Source of the DNA: Thiodiazotropha sp040506705
Lineage (GTDB): Bacteria; Pseudomonadota; Gammaproteobacteria; Chromatiales; Chromatiaceae
Length of the DNA: 64,000 nucleotides
Direction: 5' to 3'
Assembly: GCA_040506705.1 (NCBI GenBank)
Contig: JBEVWG010000016.1
Location: 1 to 64,000 of the forward strand
This document shows positions 53,314-62,951 of this stretch, piece by piece. The notes beneath the pieces were generated by a model. That model was not told the DNA's origin. It made no database searches and was given only the letters and a program-made list of their open reading frames with translations. The translations under genes and the position numbers were made by a program. The first letter of the stretch is position 1. Every line of letters starts with the position of its first letter.

Positions 53314-56300
53314 TCAGTCCTGTTCCAGTTCAATGTTGATAGCCAGAGATCGTATCTCTTTGACCAGCACATTGAACGACTCGGGCATGCCTGCTTCCAT
53401 CTGATGATTTCCATCAACGATGTTCTTGTACATGCGGGTACGGCCATTAACATCATCCGATTTGACCGTGAGCATCTCCTGCAAGGTATAGGCGGCGCCA
53501 TAAGCCTCCAATGCCCAGACCTCCATCTCACCAAATCGTTGGCCACCGAACTGAGCCTTACCACCCAACGGCTGTTGGGTTACGAGACTGTAAGGTCCAG
53601 TTGAACGGGCATGCATCTTGTCATCAACCAGATGGTTGAGTTTCAGCATATACATGTAACCCACCGTAACCTGACGCTCAAAAGAGTCACCAGTACGACC
53701 ATCGAACAGTTTGCATTGACCACTCTCAGGCAGACCAGCCAGTTCGAGCATGTTTTTGACTTCTGACTCATGCGCACCGTCGAAAACAGGGGTAGCCATG
53801 GGCACACCACTTCTCAGGTTATTGCACATGACAACAACCTCTTCATCGGTAAATGAGTCGATATCCTCTCTCTTTCCGCTGGTGTTATAGACTTTATCTA
53901 AAAACCCACGCAACTCGGTCATTTTATTGTGCGCATCCAGCATCTCACCAATGCGACGGCCTACACCTTTGGCCGCAAACCCAAGATGGGTCTCCAACAC
54001 CTGACCGACATTCATTCGTGAGGGTACGCCCAGAGGATTCAATACAATATCAACAGGCTCTCCACGCTCATCGAAAGGCATATCCTCAACTGGCACGATG
54101 GTGGAGATAACACCTTTGTTACCATGGCGTCCGGCCATTTTGTCACCTGGTTGAACGCGACGTTTGACCGCAACGTAGCACTTAACCATTTTCAATACAC
54201 CTGGCGCAAGATCATCGCCAGCAGTCAGCTTGCGTTTCTTCTCCTCGTACTTGTCACGGAAGGTTTCACGCTGTGCCTTGATCTGTTCTGCAATCGCTTC
54301 CAGCTGGGCAGCAGATTCCTCATTACGCAGGCGGATCTCCAGCCACTTATCCCGCTCTAATTCGGTAAGGTAGGATTTGGTGACTTTAGTACCGGCTTTA
54401 AGATGGCCAGGACCACCATCGACAATTTTACCCACCAGCATTTTTTCAACACGCTGGAAGGTATCGTCTTCCATAATACGCAGCTGATCATCCAGATCCT
54501 TACGTACACGATCCAGTTCTACCTGCTCGATCTGCAACGCACGAGCATCCTTCTCAACACCGTCACGAGTAAACACCTGAACATCGATGACGGTACCGAT
54601 CATGCCGGAAGAGACACGTAGAGAGGTATCTTTAACGTCAGATGCTTTCTCACCGAAAATTGCACGAAGCAGCTTCTCTTCAGGAGTCAGCTGCGATTCG
54701 CCTTTGGGAGTCACCTTGCCGACCAGGATATCGCCTTCACGAACCTCTGCGCCAATATAGATAATACCTGACTCATCCAGTTTGGATAACGCAGCCTCAC
54801 CTACATTCGGGATATCGCCTGTGATCTCTTCAGGACCTAACTTGGTATCACGCGCCATACAGGTCATCTCTTCGATGTGAATCGAAGTGAACCTATCTTC
54901 CTGGACAACACGTTCGGATATCGCAATAGAATCCTCGAAGTTGTAGCCATTCCAGGGCATGAATGCGACCCGAAGGTTCTGACCCAAGGCCAATTCACCA
55001 AGATCGGTGGAGGGTCCGTCCGCCAGAACATCTCCACGGGCAATTACATCTTCAACATTAACCAGAGGACGCTGGTTGATGCAGGTATTTTGGTTGGATC
55101 GGGTGTACTTGGTCAGATTATAGATATCGACACCCGGTTCGCCGGCTTCGGTCTCATCATCATTAACCCGAACCACGATGCGAGCGGCATCGACCGATTC
55201 GATGACACCACCACGTTTAGCAACAACGGTAACGCCGGAGTCAATTGCAACAACACGCTCGATACCGGTACCCACCAAAGGTTTCTCAGCACGTAAAACC
55301 GGTACTGCCTGACGCTGCATGTTCGATCCCATCAAGGCACGGTTCGCATCATCGTGCTCCAGGAAGGGGATCAGCGAGGCCGCCACCGAAACAATCTGCT
55401 TGGGTGATACGTCCATATACTGGACCTTGTCAGGAGAAGAGAGCGTAAACTCATTCTGGAAACGTGAGGAGACAAGATCGTCAGCCAGACACCCCTTGTC
55501 ATCAAGTGATGCGTTCGCCTGGGCGATAACGTAGCGCCCCTCTTCAATTGCAGAGAGATAATCGATCTGATCAGTTACCTTGCTGTCGGTAACCTTACGA
55601 TAGGGAGTCTCAAGGAAACCGAATCTGTTGGTTCTTGAGTAGACAGCCAATGAGTTGATCAGACCAATGTTCGGACCTTCAGGGGTCTCGATTGGGCAGA
55701 CACGTCCATAGTGGGTTGGGTGCACATCCCGCACCTCAAAACCAGCCCGCTCACGGGCCAGACCACCAGGGCCAAGCGCAGATACACGTCGCTTGTGGGT
55801 GACTTCCGACAGAGGATTGTTCTGATCCATAAACTGAGACAGCTGACTGGAACCAAAAAACTCTTTGATTGCAGCTGAAACAGGCTTTGCGTTGATCATC
55901 TCCTGGGGCATCAAACCTTCGGACTCAGCCTGGGTCAAACGCTCTTTGACTGCGCGCTCAACACGCACCAGACCAACTCGAAACTGGTTCTCAGCCATCT
56001 CACCGACACAGCGGATACGACGGTTGCCCAAATGATCGATATCATCGACCACACCATTACCATTACGGATATTGATCAGTTCGTTCAGAACATCGACGAT
56101 ATCCTCTTTCGAGAGCACACCTTCACCGGTCTCATCATCGCGGCTCAGGCGACGATTGAATTTCATTCGTCCAACAGCGGAGAGATCATAACGCTCTGGT
56201 GTAAAGAACAGATTATTGAAGAGATTCTGCGCAGCCTCTTTTGTTGGAGGCTCGCCAGGACGCATCATCCTGTATATCTCGACCTGGGCTTCCAGCTCGT

Positions 56301-57390
56301 TGGTTGTCGGATCTATACGCAGAGTTTCCGAGACAAAAGGGCCATGATCAAGATCATTGGTGAAAAGCGTTTGCAGCTTTTTCACGCCACTTTCGAGCAA
56401 TTTATCAAAGACCTCTTCAGTAATTTCTGAATTGGCTTCTGCAATCAGCTCACCGGTCTCTTTGTCGACAACATTGTGGGCCAGCACCTTGCCATAGAGA
56501 AATTCACGAGGCACATCCAGCTTATTGACGCCGGCCTTTTCAAGCTCTCGAATATGGCGAGCGGTAATCCGTCTGCCTGTCTCCACAAGCACCTTATCAC
56601 CAGTCTTGATGTCAAAACTGACGGTCTCTCCGCGCAGTCTTTCAGGTACAAGATCAAGCTTGAGAGTGCGCTTGGTCAGATTGAAGCTGTCGGTTTCGAA
56701 GAACATCTCCAGAATCTGCTCAGCTTCATAGCCCAACGCACGCAAGAGAATGGTCGCAGGTAATTTACGACGACGATCGATACGGACGAATACATTATCT
56801 TTAGGATCGAACTCGAAATCGAGCCATGAACCACGATATGGAATGACGCGAGCGGAAAACAGAAGCTTGCCGGAAGAGTGCGTCTTACCACGGTCATGAT
56901 CAAAAAAGACACCTGGTGAGCGGTGTAGCTGAGAAACAATGACACGCTCGGTGCCATTAATAACAAAGGTACCAGTATCAGTCATCAGGGGCAGTTCACC
57001 CATGTAGACTTCCTGTTCACGGATATCCTTAACGACTTTTGAGCCTGCTGGGGCCTCCTTGTCGTAGATAACCAAGCGTACCAAAACTCTCAGGGGCGCA
57101 GCATAAGTAGTGCCGCGAAGCTGACACTCTCGTACGTCAAAAACAGGCTCACCCAGCTTGTAGTTCACGTATTCGAGAACAGCATTGCCAGAATAACTTG
57201 TAATCGGCATTACGGACTTGAATGCGGCGTGCAATCCGATATCCTGGCGGTTATCAGGTGTTACACCGTCCTGAAGAAAGCTCTTGTATGAGTCGATCTG
57301 TGTTGCAAGAAGAAACGGAACATCCAGTATACTGGGTCGTTTACCGAAGTCTTTACGGATACGCTTCTTTTCGGTGAAAGAATAGGCCAT
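53314..57390 (-). CDS. rpoB: RNA polymerase beta subunit
   Basis: RpoB (1358 residues, E. coli 1342) forms the other half of the active cleft. The rifampicin region reads SSQLSQFMDQNNPLSEVTHK then RRVSALGPGG, the sensitive form. MAGRHGNKGVIS and the C-terminal LNHLVDDKMHARSTGPYSLV are conserved. It is preceded by a 244-base gap holding an attenuator hairpin, and followed by rpoC. Confidence 0.99.
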   Translation of the reverse strand: MAYSFTEKKRIRKDFGKRPSILDVPFLLATQIDSYKSFLQDGVTPDNRQDIGLHAAFKSVMPITSYSGNAVLEYVNYKLGEPVFDVRECQLRGTTYAAPLRVLVRLVIYDKEAPAGSKVVKDIREQEVYMGELPLMTDTGTFVINGTERVIVSQLHRSPGVFFDHDRGKTHSSGKLLFSARVIPYRGSWLDFEFDPKDNVFVRIDRRRKLPATILLRALGYEAEQILEMFFETDSFNLTKRTLKLDLVPERLRGETVSFDIKTGDKVLVETGRRITARHIRELEKAGVNKLDVPREFLYGKVLAHNVVDKETGELIAEANSEITEEVFDKLLESGVKKLQTLFTNDLDHGPFVSETLRIDPTTNELEAQVEIYRMMRPGEPPTKEAAQNLFNNLFFTPERYDLSAVGRMKFNRRLSRDDETGEGVLSKEDIVDVLNELINIRNGNGVVDDIDHLGNRRIRCVGEMAENQFRVGLVRVERAVKERLTQAESEGLMPQEMINAKPVSAAIKEFFGSSQLSQFMDQNNPLSEVTHKRRVSALGPGGLARERAGFEVRDVHPTHYGRVCPIETPEGPNIGLINSLAVYSRTNRFGFLETPYRKVTDSKVTDQIDYLSAIEEGRYVIAQANASLDDKGCLADDLVSSRFQNEFTLSSPDKVQYMDVSPKQIVSVAASLIPFLEHDDANRALMGSNMQRQAVPVLRAEKPLVGTGIERVVAIDSGVTVVAKRGGVIESVDAARIVVRVNDDETEAGEPGVDIYNLTKYTRSNQNTCINQRPLVNVEDVIARGDVLADGPSTDLGELALGQNLRVAFMPWNGYNFEDSIAISERVVQEDRFTSIHIEEMTCMARDTKLGPEEITGDIPNVGEAALSKLDESGIIYIGAEVREGDILVGKVTPKGESQLTPEEKLLRAIFGEKASDVKDTSLRVSSGMIGTVIDVQVFTRDGVEKDARALQIEQVELDRVRKDLDDQLRIMEDDTFQRVEKMLVGKIVDGGPGHLKAGTKVTKSYLTELERDKWLEIRLRNEESAAQLEAIAEQIKAQRETFRDKYEEKKRKLTAGDDLAPGVLKMVKCYVAVKRRVQPGDKMAGRHGNKGVISTIVPVEDMPFDERGEPVDIVLNPLGVPSRMNVGQVLETHLGFAAKGVGRRIGEMLDAHNKMTELRGFLDKVYNTSGKREDIDSFTDEEVVVMCNNLRSGVPMATPVFDGAHESEVKNMLELAGLPESGQCKLFDGRTGDSFERQVTVGYMYMLKLNHLVDDKMHARSTGPYSLVTQQPLGGKAQFGGQRFGEMEVWALEAYGAAYTLQEMLTVKSDDVNGRTRMYKNIVDGNHQMEAGMPESFNVLVKEIRSLAINIELEQD

Positions 57391-57566
57391 GCTGCCATCC
57401 CTCAGTGTCTTAGGCTTGGTGGTTGCGATGTCGAAAGTGGCTTAGTGACCAACATTCATCATCGCTTAAATCTATCTCCTGACTTCTTTGGCTCAGGGAA
57501 CCCGGCTTGGAATCTCAGACTCGATTTTATTCAGAATCTAATATTTACAGCCCTCAGTGCAAGCAG

Positions 57567-57596
57567 GAAAAGGCCGGCGGCATTACGCCACCAGCC
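57567..57596 (-). terminator. rplL-rpoB attenuator
   Basis: On the minus strand GGCTGGTGGC (57587-57596) can pair throughout with GCCGCCGGCC (57572-57581) using two G-U pairs, followed by TTTTCC. It lies 40 bases after rplL and before rpoB, where E. coli has a partial terminator that lowers rpoBC expression relative to rplJL. Confidence 0.8.
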
Positions 57597-57634
57597 TCAA
57601 CCGCACTTGTCTACAGACGATCGAGACGAGAATC

Positions 57635-58015
57635 TTATTTGATCTCGGCTTTGGCGCCCGCTTCTTCAAGCTGCTTCTTGGCCTCTTCGGCCTCTTCCTT
57701 GCTGACACCCTCTTTCAAAGTTGAAGGTGCACCTTCTACAGCTTCTTTAGCCTCTTTGAGGCCCAGACCGGTCATTCCGCGAACAGCCTTGATCACAGAA
57801 ATTTTGTTGCCACCGATCTCAGTCAGAACTACGTCAAACTCAGTCTTCTCTTCTGCAGCGGCAGCATCACCACCACCAGCAGCAGCAGGTGCAGCAGCAA
57901 CAGCGGCAGCTGCAGATACACCAAATTTTTCTTCCATTGCTTCGATCAATGCGACAACGTCCATTACAGACATCTCGGCAATTGCTTCTAGAATATCTTC
58001 TTTAGAAACGGCCAT
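57635..58015 (-). CDS. rplL: 50S ribosomal protein L7/L12
   Basis: L7/L12 (126 residues) forms the flexible stalk that recruits translation factors. The N-terminal dimer domain MAVSKEDILEAIAEMSVMDV, an alanine and glycine-rich hinge (about 35-55) and the C-terminal domain with VRGMTGLGLKEAKEAVEGAP are present. It is 54 bases after rplJ. Confidence 0.98.
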   Translation of the reverse strand: MAVSKEDILEAIAEMSVMDVVALIEAMEEKFGVSAAAAVAAAPAAAGGGDAAAAEEKTEFDVVLTEIGGNKISVIKAVRGMTGLGLKEAKEAVEGAPSTLKEGVSKEEAEEAKKQLEEAGAKAEIK

Positions 58016-58069
58016 TATTTAACTCCTGAAAAAATTTTGTACGATAACTTTGTATGTAGATGAAGCCGA

Positions 58070-58606
58070 TTAGGCCGCCTCTTTGGCGTCCTTGATAGCT
58101 GCCACAGTCCGGACCAGCTTGCCAGGCACCTCGTTCATGGTGCGAACCAACTTCTCGGTCGGTGCCTTCATAACCGCCATCAGCAAGCTGATCGCCTGGT
58201 CATATGTAGGCATCTTAGCCAAAGTATCGATATCGCTTGGGGCAAGCATTTTGCCTCCAATAGATACCATCTTGACTTCAAGAAGCTTATGTTCCTTAGC
58301 AAAGTCCTTAATGACACGTGCTGCAGAACCCGGATCTTCCTGAGAGAAGGCGAGAATCAATGGTCCCGTGAACCCTTCCTGCATACAGGCAAAATCTGTG
58401 TCCTCAACTGCACGTTTGGCCAAGGAGTTTCTAACTACCCGCAGATAGACGCCATTGTTACGCGCTTCGCGACGTAACAGAGTCATCTGTTCGACAGTTA
58501 AACCGCGATATTCAGCTGCAACAGCTGATAACGCACTACTGGCCACATCATTGACTTCGGCAACGATGGCTTTCTTTTGCTCAATATTGAGTGGCAAAGT
58601 CGTCAC
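58070..58606 (-). CDS. rplJ: 50S ribosomal protein L10
   Basis: L10 (178 residues) holds the L7/L12 dimers on the stalk and represses its own operon by binding the leader. Signatures are EYRGLTVEQMTLLRREARNN and YLRVVRNSLAKRAVEDTDFA. It is preceded by a 231-base leader and followed by rplL. Confidence 0.98.
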   Translation of the reverse strand: MTTLPLNIEQKKAIVAEVNDVASSALSAVAAEYRGLTVEQMTLLRREARNNGVYLRVVRNSLAKRAVEDTDFACMQEGFTGPLILAFSQEDPGSAARVIKDFAKEHKLLEVKMVSIGGKMLAPSDIDTLAKMPTYDQAISLLMAVMKAPTEKLVRTMNEVPGKLVRTVAAIKDAKEAA

Positions 58607-58837
58607 CTCCTGATAATGGGGAAATCAAACCTTTCCCAACACACTACACGACACTTTCGTGTCGCAACCTTTCGCACGCCATCACCAGGTAATTCCTGAT
58701 TGGGGGCGCGCCATCTGCGCAGGCAGGATTAAGCATGACTCAACATGCACCTGCGGTCTTTGATAGCACCGGTTAACCGGCACCCCAAAGTTCAAAAGGG
58801 TATCAACGCATTACCGCGAGATATCCCTGTAATTCTA
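58607..58837 (-). promoter_or_regulatory. Probable ribosomal L10 leader
   Basis: The 231-base gap between rplA and rplJ is far longer than other gaps in the operon. It holds several stems, including GGTTAACC-centred complementary sequences (about 58770-58785) and CGACACTTTCGTGTCG (about 58649-58664). In gammaproteobacteria this position carries the L10-L12 binding leader that controls rplJL translation. A separate promoter could also lie here. Confidence 0.65.
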
Positions 58838-59533
58838 TTAAACAGTCAGCGTTGCCTGATCAAGTGTCAGACCCGGCCCCATAGTTGAGGAGACAGTAAT
58901 CTTTTTCAGATAGACGCCTTTTGCTGAGCTTGGCTTGGCTTTGACCAATGCTGCCAACAGCGACTCAAGATTCTCTTTCAGTTTTTGCGCTTCAAAATCA
59001 ACCTTGCCAATCGAGCAGTGGATGATTCCAGCCTTATCGGTACGGTAACGTACCTGACCAGCCTTGGCATTCTGCACCGCCTCAGCCACATTGGGTGTCA
59101 CCGTACCAACTTTAGGATTCGGCATTAAACCACGTGGACCAAGGATCTGCCCTAACTGACCGACCACACGCATAGCATCGGGAGAAGCGATGACAACATC
59201 AAAATTCATGTTGCCTGCCTTGATATCCGCTGCGAGGTCTTCAAAACCAACAATATCTGCGCCAGCTTCTTTAGCCGCGTCAACGTTTGCACCCTGAGCA
59301 AAAACCGCAACACGAACAGTCTTACCCGTTCCGTGAGGGAGTACAGAAGCACCACGAACGACCTGATCAGATTTACGTGCATCGACACCCAGATTGACAC
59401 TGACATCGACAGACTCACTGAACTTTACTGTAGAGACTTCCTTCAGCAGATTAAAAGCCTCTTCAGCAGGATGAAGCTTGCCGATCTCCAGCTTTTCGCG
59501 AATCGCCTTTGCGCGTTTACTCAACTTAGCCAT
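58838..59533 (-). CDS. rplA: 50S ribosomal protein L1
   Basis: L1 (231 residues) forms the mobile stalk that handles E-site tRNA and represses rplK-rplA translation in E. coli. It shows GTGKTVRVAVFAQGANVDAA, LGPRGLMPNPKVGTVT and YRTDKAGIIHCSIGKVDF. It begins two bases after the rplK stop. Confidence 0.98.
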   Translation of the reverse strand: MAKLSKRAKAIREKLEIGKLHPAEEAFNLLKEVSTVKFSESVDVSVNLGVDARKSDQVVRGASVLPHGTGKTVRVAVFAQGANVDAAKEAGADIVGFEDLAADIKAGNMNFDVVIASPDAMRVVGQLGQILGPRGLMPNPKVGTVTPNVAEAVQNAKAGQVRYRTDKAGIIHCSIGKVDFEAQKLKENLESLLAALVKAKPSSAKGVYLKKITVSSTMGPGLTLDQATLTV

Positions 59534-59535
59534 GA

Positions 59536-59970
59536 TTATTCTACCCCCTCGACTTCGAGCCCCATCTGACGAGCACTGCCAGCAATGGTACGTACAGCTG
59601 CATCCATATCAGCAGCAGTAAGATCCGGCATTTTGATCGTCGCAATCTCTTCCAACTGCTGACGGGTCACCTTACCAACCTTGTCAGTATTAGGGGTTGA
59701 ACTACCCTTAGGCAGACCAAGCGCCTTCTTCAGTAGCACAGAAGCAGGAGGCGTCTTGGTGATAAAACTGAATGAGCGGTCGCTGTAGACCGTGATCACA
59801 ACAGGAATTGGCAGCCCTTTCTCAACGCTCTGGGTCTTGGCGTTGAATGCTTTACAAAATTCCATGATATTCACACCATGCTGACCCAACGCAGGACCAA
59901 CAGGAGGACTTGGGTTAGCTTCACCAGCTTTCACCTGAAGCTTGATGTAAGCCATAATCTTTTTAGCCAT
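59536..59970 (-). CDS. rplK: 50S ribosomal protein L11
   Basis: L11 (144 residues) is at the GTPase-associated centre and is needed for RelA activation. YIKLQVKAGEANPSPPVGPA, LGQHGVNIMEFCKAFN and ITKTPPASVLLKKALG are typical. It follows nusG after 125 bases. Confidence 0.98.
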   Translation of the reverse strand: MAKKIMAYIKLQVKAGEANPSPPVGPALGQHGVNIMEFCKAFNAKTQSVEKGLPIPVVITVYSDRSFSFITKTPPASVLLKKALGLPKGSSTPNTDKVGKVTRQQLEEIATIKMPDLTAADMDAAVRTIAGSARQMGLEVEGVE

Positions 59971-60095
59971 GTTTACCTCTTCTCCGGGTACAGACGCCGA
60001 GGACTTTCACCCCGACTCCCCATCAATAGTTTGTAACTTAACTGGCGGTCGGTTAAAGCTTATTCAACCAAGCGCCAGTCAGAAATATTAGGGAC

Positions 60096-60629
60096 TTAAC
60101 CCTTCTCGACCTGGCCAAACTCCAGATCAACTGGGGTTGAGCGACCAAAAATCAGCACTGAAACCTTCAGGCGACTCTTGTCGTAGTCGACCTCTTCCAC
60201 CACACCGGTAAAGTCGTTGAACGGACCATCTGTGACCCGAACCACTTCGCCAGGTTCAAACAGGATCTTAGGACGAGGCTTCTCAACACCTTCCTGCACG
60301 CGCTGCAGAATGGCGTTCGCCTCCTTCTCAGAGATCGGCGCAGGCCGGTCACCGGTGCCGCCAATAAAACCCATTACCTTCGGCACGTCCTTTACGAGAT
60401 GCCAGGTTTCATCCGTCATCTCCATCTGCACAAGAACATAACCAGGAAAAAACTTACGCTCGCTCTTTCGCTGCTGTCCAGCTCTCATCTCAACCACCTC
60501 TTCGGTGGGGACGAGTATTTCGCCAAACTTATCCTGCATGTCAAAACGTTCAACGCGCTCCACGAGGGAACGCTTTACTTGAGACTCAAAGCCGGAATAG
60601 GCGTGCACTACATACCAACGCATGGTCAT
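60096..60629 (-). CDS. nusG: Transcription elongation factor NusG
   Basis: NusG (177 residues) binds RNA polymerase with its N-terminal domain and Rho or S10 with its C-terminal KOW domain. MRWYVVHAYSGFESQVKRSL opens the first domain, with FFPGYVLVQMEM; the KOW domain includes GEVVRVTDGPFNDFTGVVEE. AAGGGG lies seven bases before the first ATG, which supports this start over the ATG two codons later. Confidence 0.97.
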   Translation of the reverse strand: MTMRWYVVHAYSGFESQVKRSLVERVERFDMQDKFGEILVPTEEVVEMRAGQQRKSERKFFPGYVLVQMEMTDETWHLVKDVPKVMGFIGGTGDRPAPISEKEANAILQRVQEGVEKPRPKILFEPGEVVRVTDGPFNDFTGVVEEVDYDKSRLKVSVLIFGRSTPVDLEFGQVEKG

Positions 60630-60640
60630 CTCACCACCCC

Positions 60641-61015
60641 TTAACCAGATCCAGTCAATGCGCGCAATATCGCGCCTAACATCATGTCAAACAGCCACAG
60701 GATGACACCCATAAACAGAACCATGACGAATACAATCAGTGTTGTCTGCACAGTCTCTTGGCGACTTGGCCACACAACTTTGCGGACCTCCATCTTAGCT
60801 GCCGAGGCAAAATCCCAAACCGATTTACCCAGCACTGTCTGATAAGCCAACAGCGCGGCCAGCCCCATCATCACCAACAGCCCGATCACTCTCAGAAGCT
60901 GCGAGTACGCATCGAGATAGTAGAAACCAAGAATGGCTCCCACAATTATCCCGACCGCAAGAATCAACTTGACGGTATCGAGACCGGACGCCTCCACCTG
61001 GGTCTTCGCATTCAT
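60641..61015 (-). CDS. secE: Preprotein translocase subunit SecE
   Basis: SecE (124 residues, E. coli 127) clamps SecY. Three membrane helices are seen (about 12-32, 36-56 and 90-115), and the conserved cytoplasmic amphipathic part is KMEVRKVVWPSRQETVQTTL. The ATG at 61013-61015 (MNAKTQVEAS) is used; the frame extends upstream into the tRNA-Trp gene, which is an artefact. It is 11 bases before nusG. Confidence 0.96.
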   Translation of the reverse strand: MNAKTQVEASGLDTVKLILAVGIIVGAILGFYYLDAYSQLLRVIGLLVMMGLAALLAYQTVLGKSVWDFASAAKMEVRKVVWPSRQETVQTTLIVFVMVLFMGVILWLFDMMLGAILRALTGSG

Positions 61016-61036
61016 AATATCTGTTTGCCAGTTGTT

Positions 61037-61112
61037 TGGCAGGCCAAGAGGGACTCGAACCCCCAACCTGCGGTTTTGGAGACCGCTGCTCTACCAATTG
61101 AGCCATTGGCCT
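61037..61112 (-). tRNA. tRNA-Trp (anticodon CCA)
   Basis: The 76-base cloverleaf starts AGGCCAATGGCTCAATTGGT and ends in encoded CCA. The anticodon stem GCGGT and ACCGC encloses CTCCAAA, anticodon CCA. The T-arm has GGTTCGAGTCC. It lies between tufB and secE and is probably cotranscribed. Confidence 0.96.
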
Positions 61113-61166
61113 AAAAAAAACAAAGCGGGGTTGGCCTATGGCCAGCCCCGCACACTCACTATCGAG

Positions 61167-62357
61167 TTACTCGATAATCTTGGATACCACACCGGCACCC
61201 ACTGTCCGACCACCTTCGCGGATCGCAAAACGCAGACCCTCTTCCATCGCGATCGGTGCTATCAGTTTTACAACCATCTTCACATTATCTCCGGGCATTA
61301 CCATCTCTACGCCCTCGGGAAGATCACAAGCTCCGGTCACATCAGTTGTACGGAAGTAAAACTGCGGACGGTAGTTACTGAAGAATGGCGTATGTCGTCC
61401 ACCTTCATCTTTACTCAATACATACACTTCACACTCAAAATGGGTGTGCGGTGTTATTGAACCTGGATGTGCCAATACCTGGCCACGTTCAACTTCATCA
61501 CGCTTCGTACCACGCAGCAGAACGCCTACGTTATCTCCCGCTTCACCCTGATCAAGCAGCTTGCGGAACATCTCTACACCGGTACAAGTCGTCTTGGTGG
61601 TATCTTTAATACCAACAATCTCGATCTCTTCACCAACCTTGACTACCCCTCGCTCCACACGACCCGTTACTACGGTGCCGCGTCCAGAGATCGAGAACAC
61701 ATCTTCGATCGGCATCAGGAACGCACCATCTACTGCACGCTCCGGCTCTGGAATATAGGTATCCAGCGCCTCTACAAGCTTGTCGATTGACTGACTGCCA
61801 ATCTCTGAGGTATCACCCTCCAGCGCTTTCAGCGCCGATCCCACTACGATCGGGGTGTCGTCTCCTGGAAATTCGTAGCTGTCCAGCAGCTCACGCACTT
61901 CCATCTCTACCAGCTCAAGCAGCTCTTCGTCATCTACCATGTCTGCCTTGTTCAGGTAGACCACGATGTACGGTACACCTACCTGACGCGACAACAGGAT
62001 ATGCTCACGGGTCTGTGGCATTGGGCCATCTGCTGCTGATACCACCAGGATCGCACCGTCCATCTGTGCCGCACCTGTGATCATGTTCTTTACATAGTCA
62101 GCATGTCCTGGGCAGTCCACATGGGCATAGTGACGTGTATCTGACTCATACTCCACGTGCGAGGTCGCTATGGTAATACCACGCTCTCTCTCTTCCGGTG
62201 CATTATCAATTTGGTCAAAGGCACGCTGCTCGCCACCATACTTGGCCGCCTGGACTGTTGTGATGGCCGCCGTCAGCGTGGTCTTGCCGTGGTCTACGTG
62301 ACCAATCGTGCCCACATTGACATGCGGCTTTGTGCGTTCGAATTTTTCCTTGGACAT
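61167..62357 (-). CDS. tufB: Elongation factor Tu, second copy
   Basis: The 396-residue protein is identical to the tufA product. The coding bases from the TAA stop to the second codon appear identical too, and similarity stops at the gene edges: the 3' flank differs immediately and the start is ATG instead of GTG. GGAGAG lies six bases upstream. It follows the Tyr, Gly and Thr tRNA genes and precedes tRNA-Trp, as in many gammaproteobacteria. Confidence 0.99.
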   Translation of the reverse strand: MSKEKFERTKPHVNVGTIGHVDHGKTTLTAAITTVQAAKYGGEQRAFDQIDNAPEERERGITIATSHVEYESDTRHYAHVDCPGHADYVKNMITGAAQMDGAILVVSAADGPMPQTREHILLSRQVGVPYIVVYLNKADMVDDEELLELVEMEVRELLDSYEFPGDDTPIVVGSALKALEGDTSEIGSQSIDKLVEALDTYIPEPERAVDGAFLMPIEDVFSISGRGTVVTGRVERGVVKVGEEIEIVGIKDTTKTTCTGVEMFRKLLDQGEAGDNVGVLLRGTKRDEVERGQVLAHPGSITPHTHFECEVYVLSKDEGGRHTPFFSNYRPQFYFRTTDVTGACDLPEGVEMVMPGDNVKMVVKLIAPIAMEEGLRFAIREGGRTVGAGVVSKIIE

Positions 62358-62428
62358 GAGTTTCTCTCCAGGTTCTCTATTTATTGTATAAAGACAAATT
62401 CGCGCGCTTCCGCACGCCGTTCAATATT

Positions 62429-62504
62429 TGGAGCCCAGAAGCAGATTTGAACTGCCGACCTCACCCTTACCAAGGGTGTGCTCTACCAACTGAGCTATCT
62501 GGGC
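62429..62504 (-). tRNA. tRNA-Thr (anticodon GGT)
   Basis: The 76-base gene starts GCCCAGATAGCTCAGTTGGT and ends CCA. The anticodon stem ACCCT and AGGGT holds TTGGTAA, anticodon GGT. The T-arm is CAGTTCAAATCTG. It is 71 bases before tufB. Confidence 0.96.
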
Positions 62505-62636
62505 AAATTTTCATCACCTAAAGTCTATATAGGTCACAACACAGCAACTCGACCGTCGGCACAGAACAAACGGCGATACCGCCACGCAGTACGCCGTCGA
62601 TTGGCCAATCAAACTAAATTGACCTAAGATAATCAA

Positions 62637-62710
62637 TGGAGCGGGTGATGGGAATCGAACCCACGTATTCAGCTTGGAAGGCTGAAGTTCTACCATTGAA
62701 CTACACCCGC
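62637..62710 (-). tRNA. tRNA-Gly (anticodon TCC)
   Basis: The 74-base gene starts GCGGGTGTAGTTCAATGGTA and ends CCA. The anticodon stem TCAGC and GCTGA holds CTTCCAA, anticodon TCC. The T-arm is GGGTTCGATTCCC. It is 132 bases before tRNA-Thr. Confidence 0.96.
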
Positions 62711-62951
62711 GCAGCCAAGCGACGCGTCGCTCACCATAACCGCTACAAACCAACACAGCAGAGGATAGAAGGTTGCTCCCAGCCTCCGACCCTTTGCCCT
62801 GAGGGCATTGCGCCAAGCACTTTATAATCCAAAAGTCGCTTTAAGCGCCACTACTAACGAACCAACTCAGGTTCGCATCCTCCCTCTGCTCTACAGCACG
62901 GAAGGATATATCGAGATGCAGGATAATAAAAACCTCATTCTCAATGTTACC

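Noticed and set aside
60933..61460. A 175-codon plus-strand frame spanning secE, tRNA-Trp and tufB
   Set aside because: It is the antisense of three real genes and has no independent support.
62862..62900. tRNA-like 3' half (GGTTCGCATCCT) on the plus strand between tRNA-Gly and tRNA-Tyr
   Set aside because: No matching acceptor, D-arm or anticodon arm is present; probably chance.
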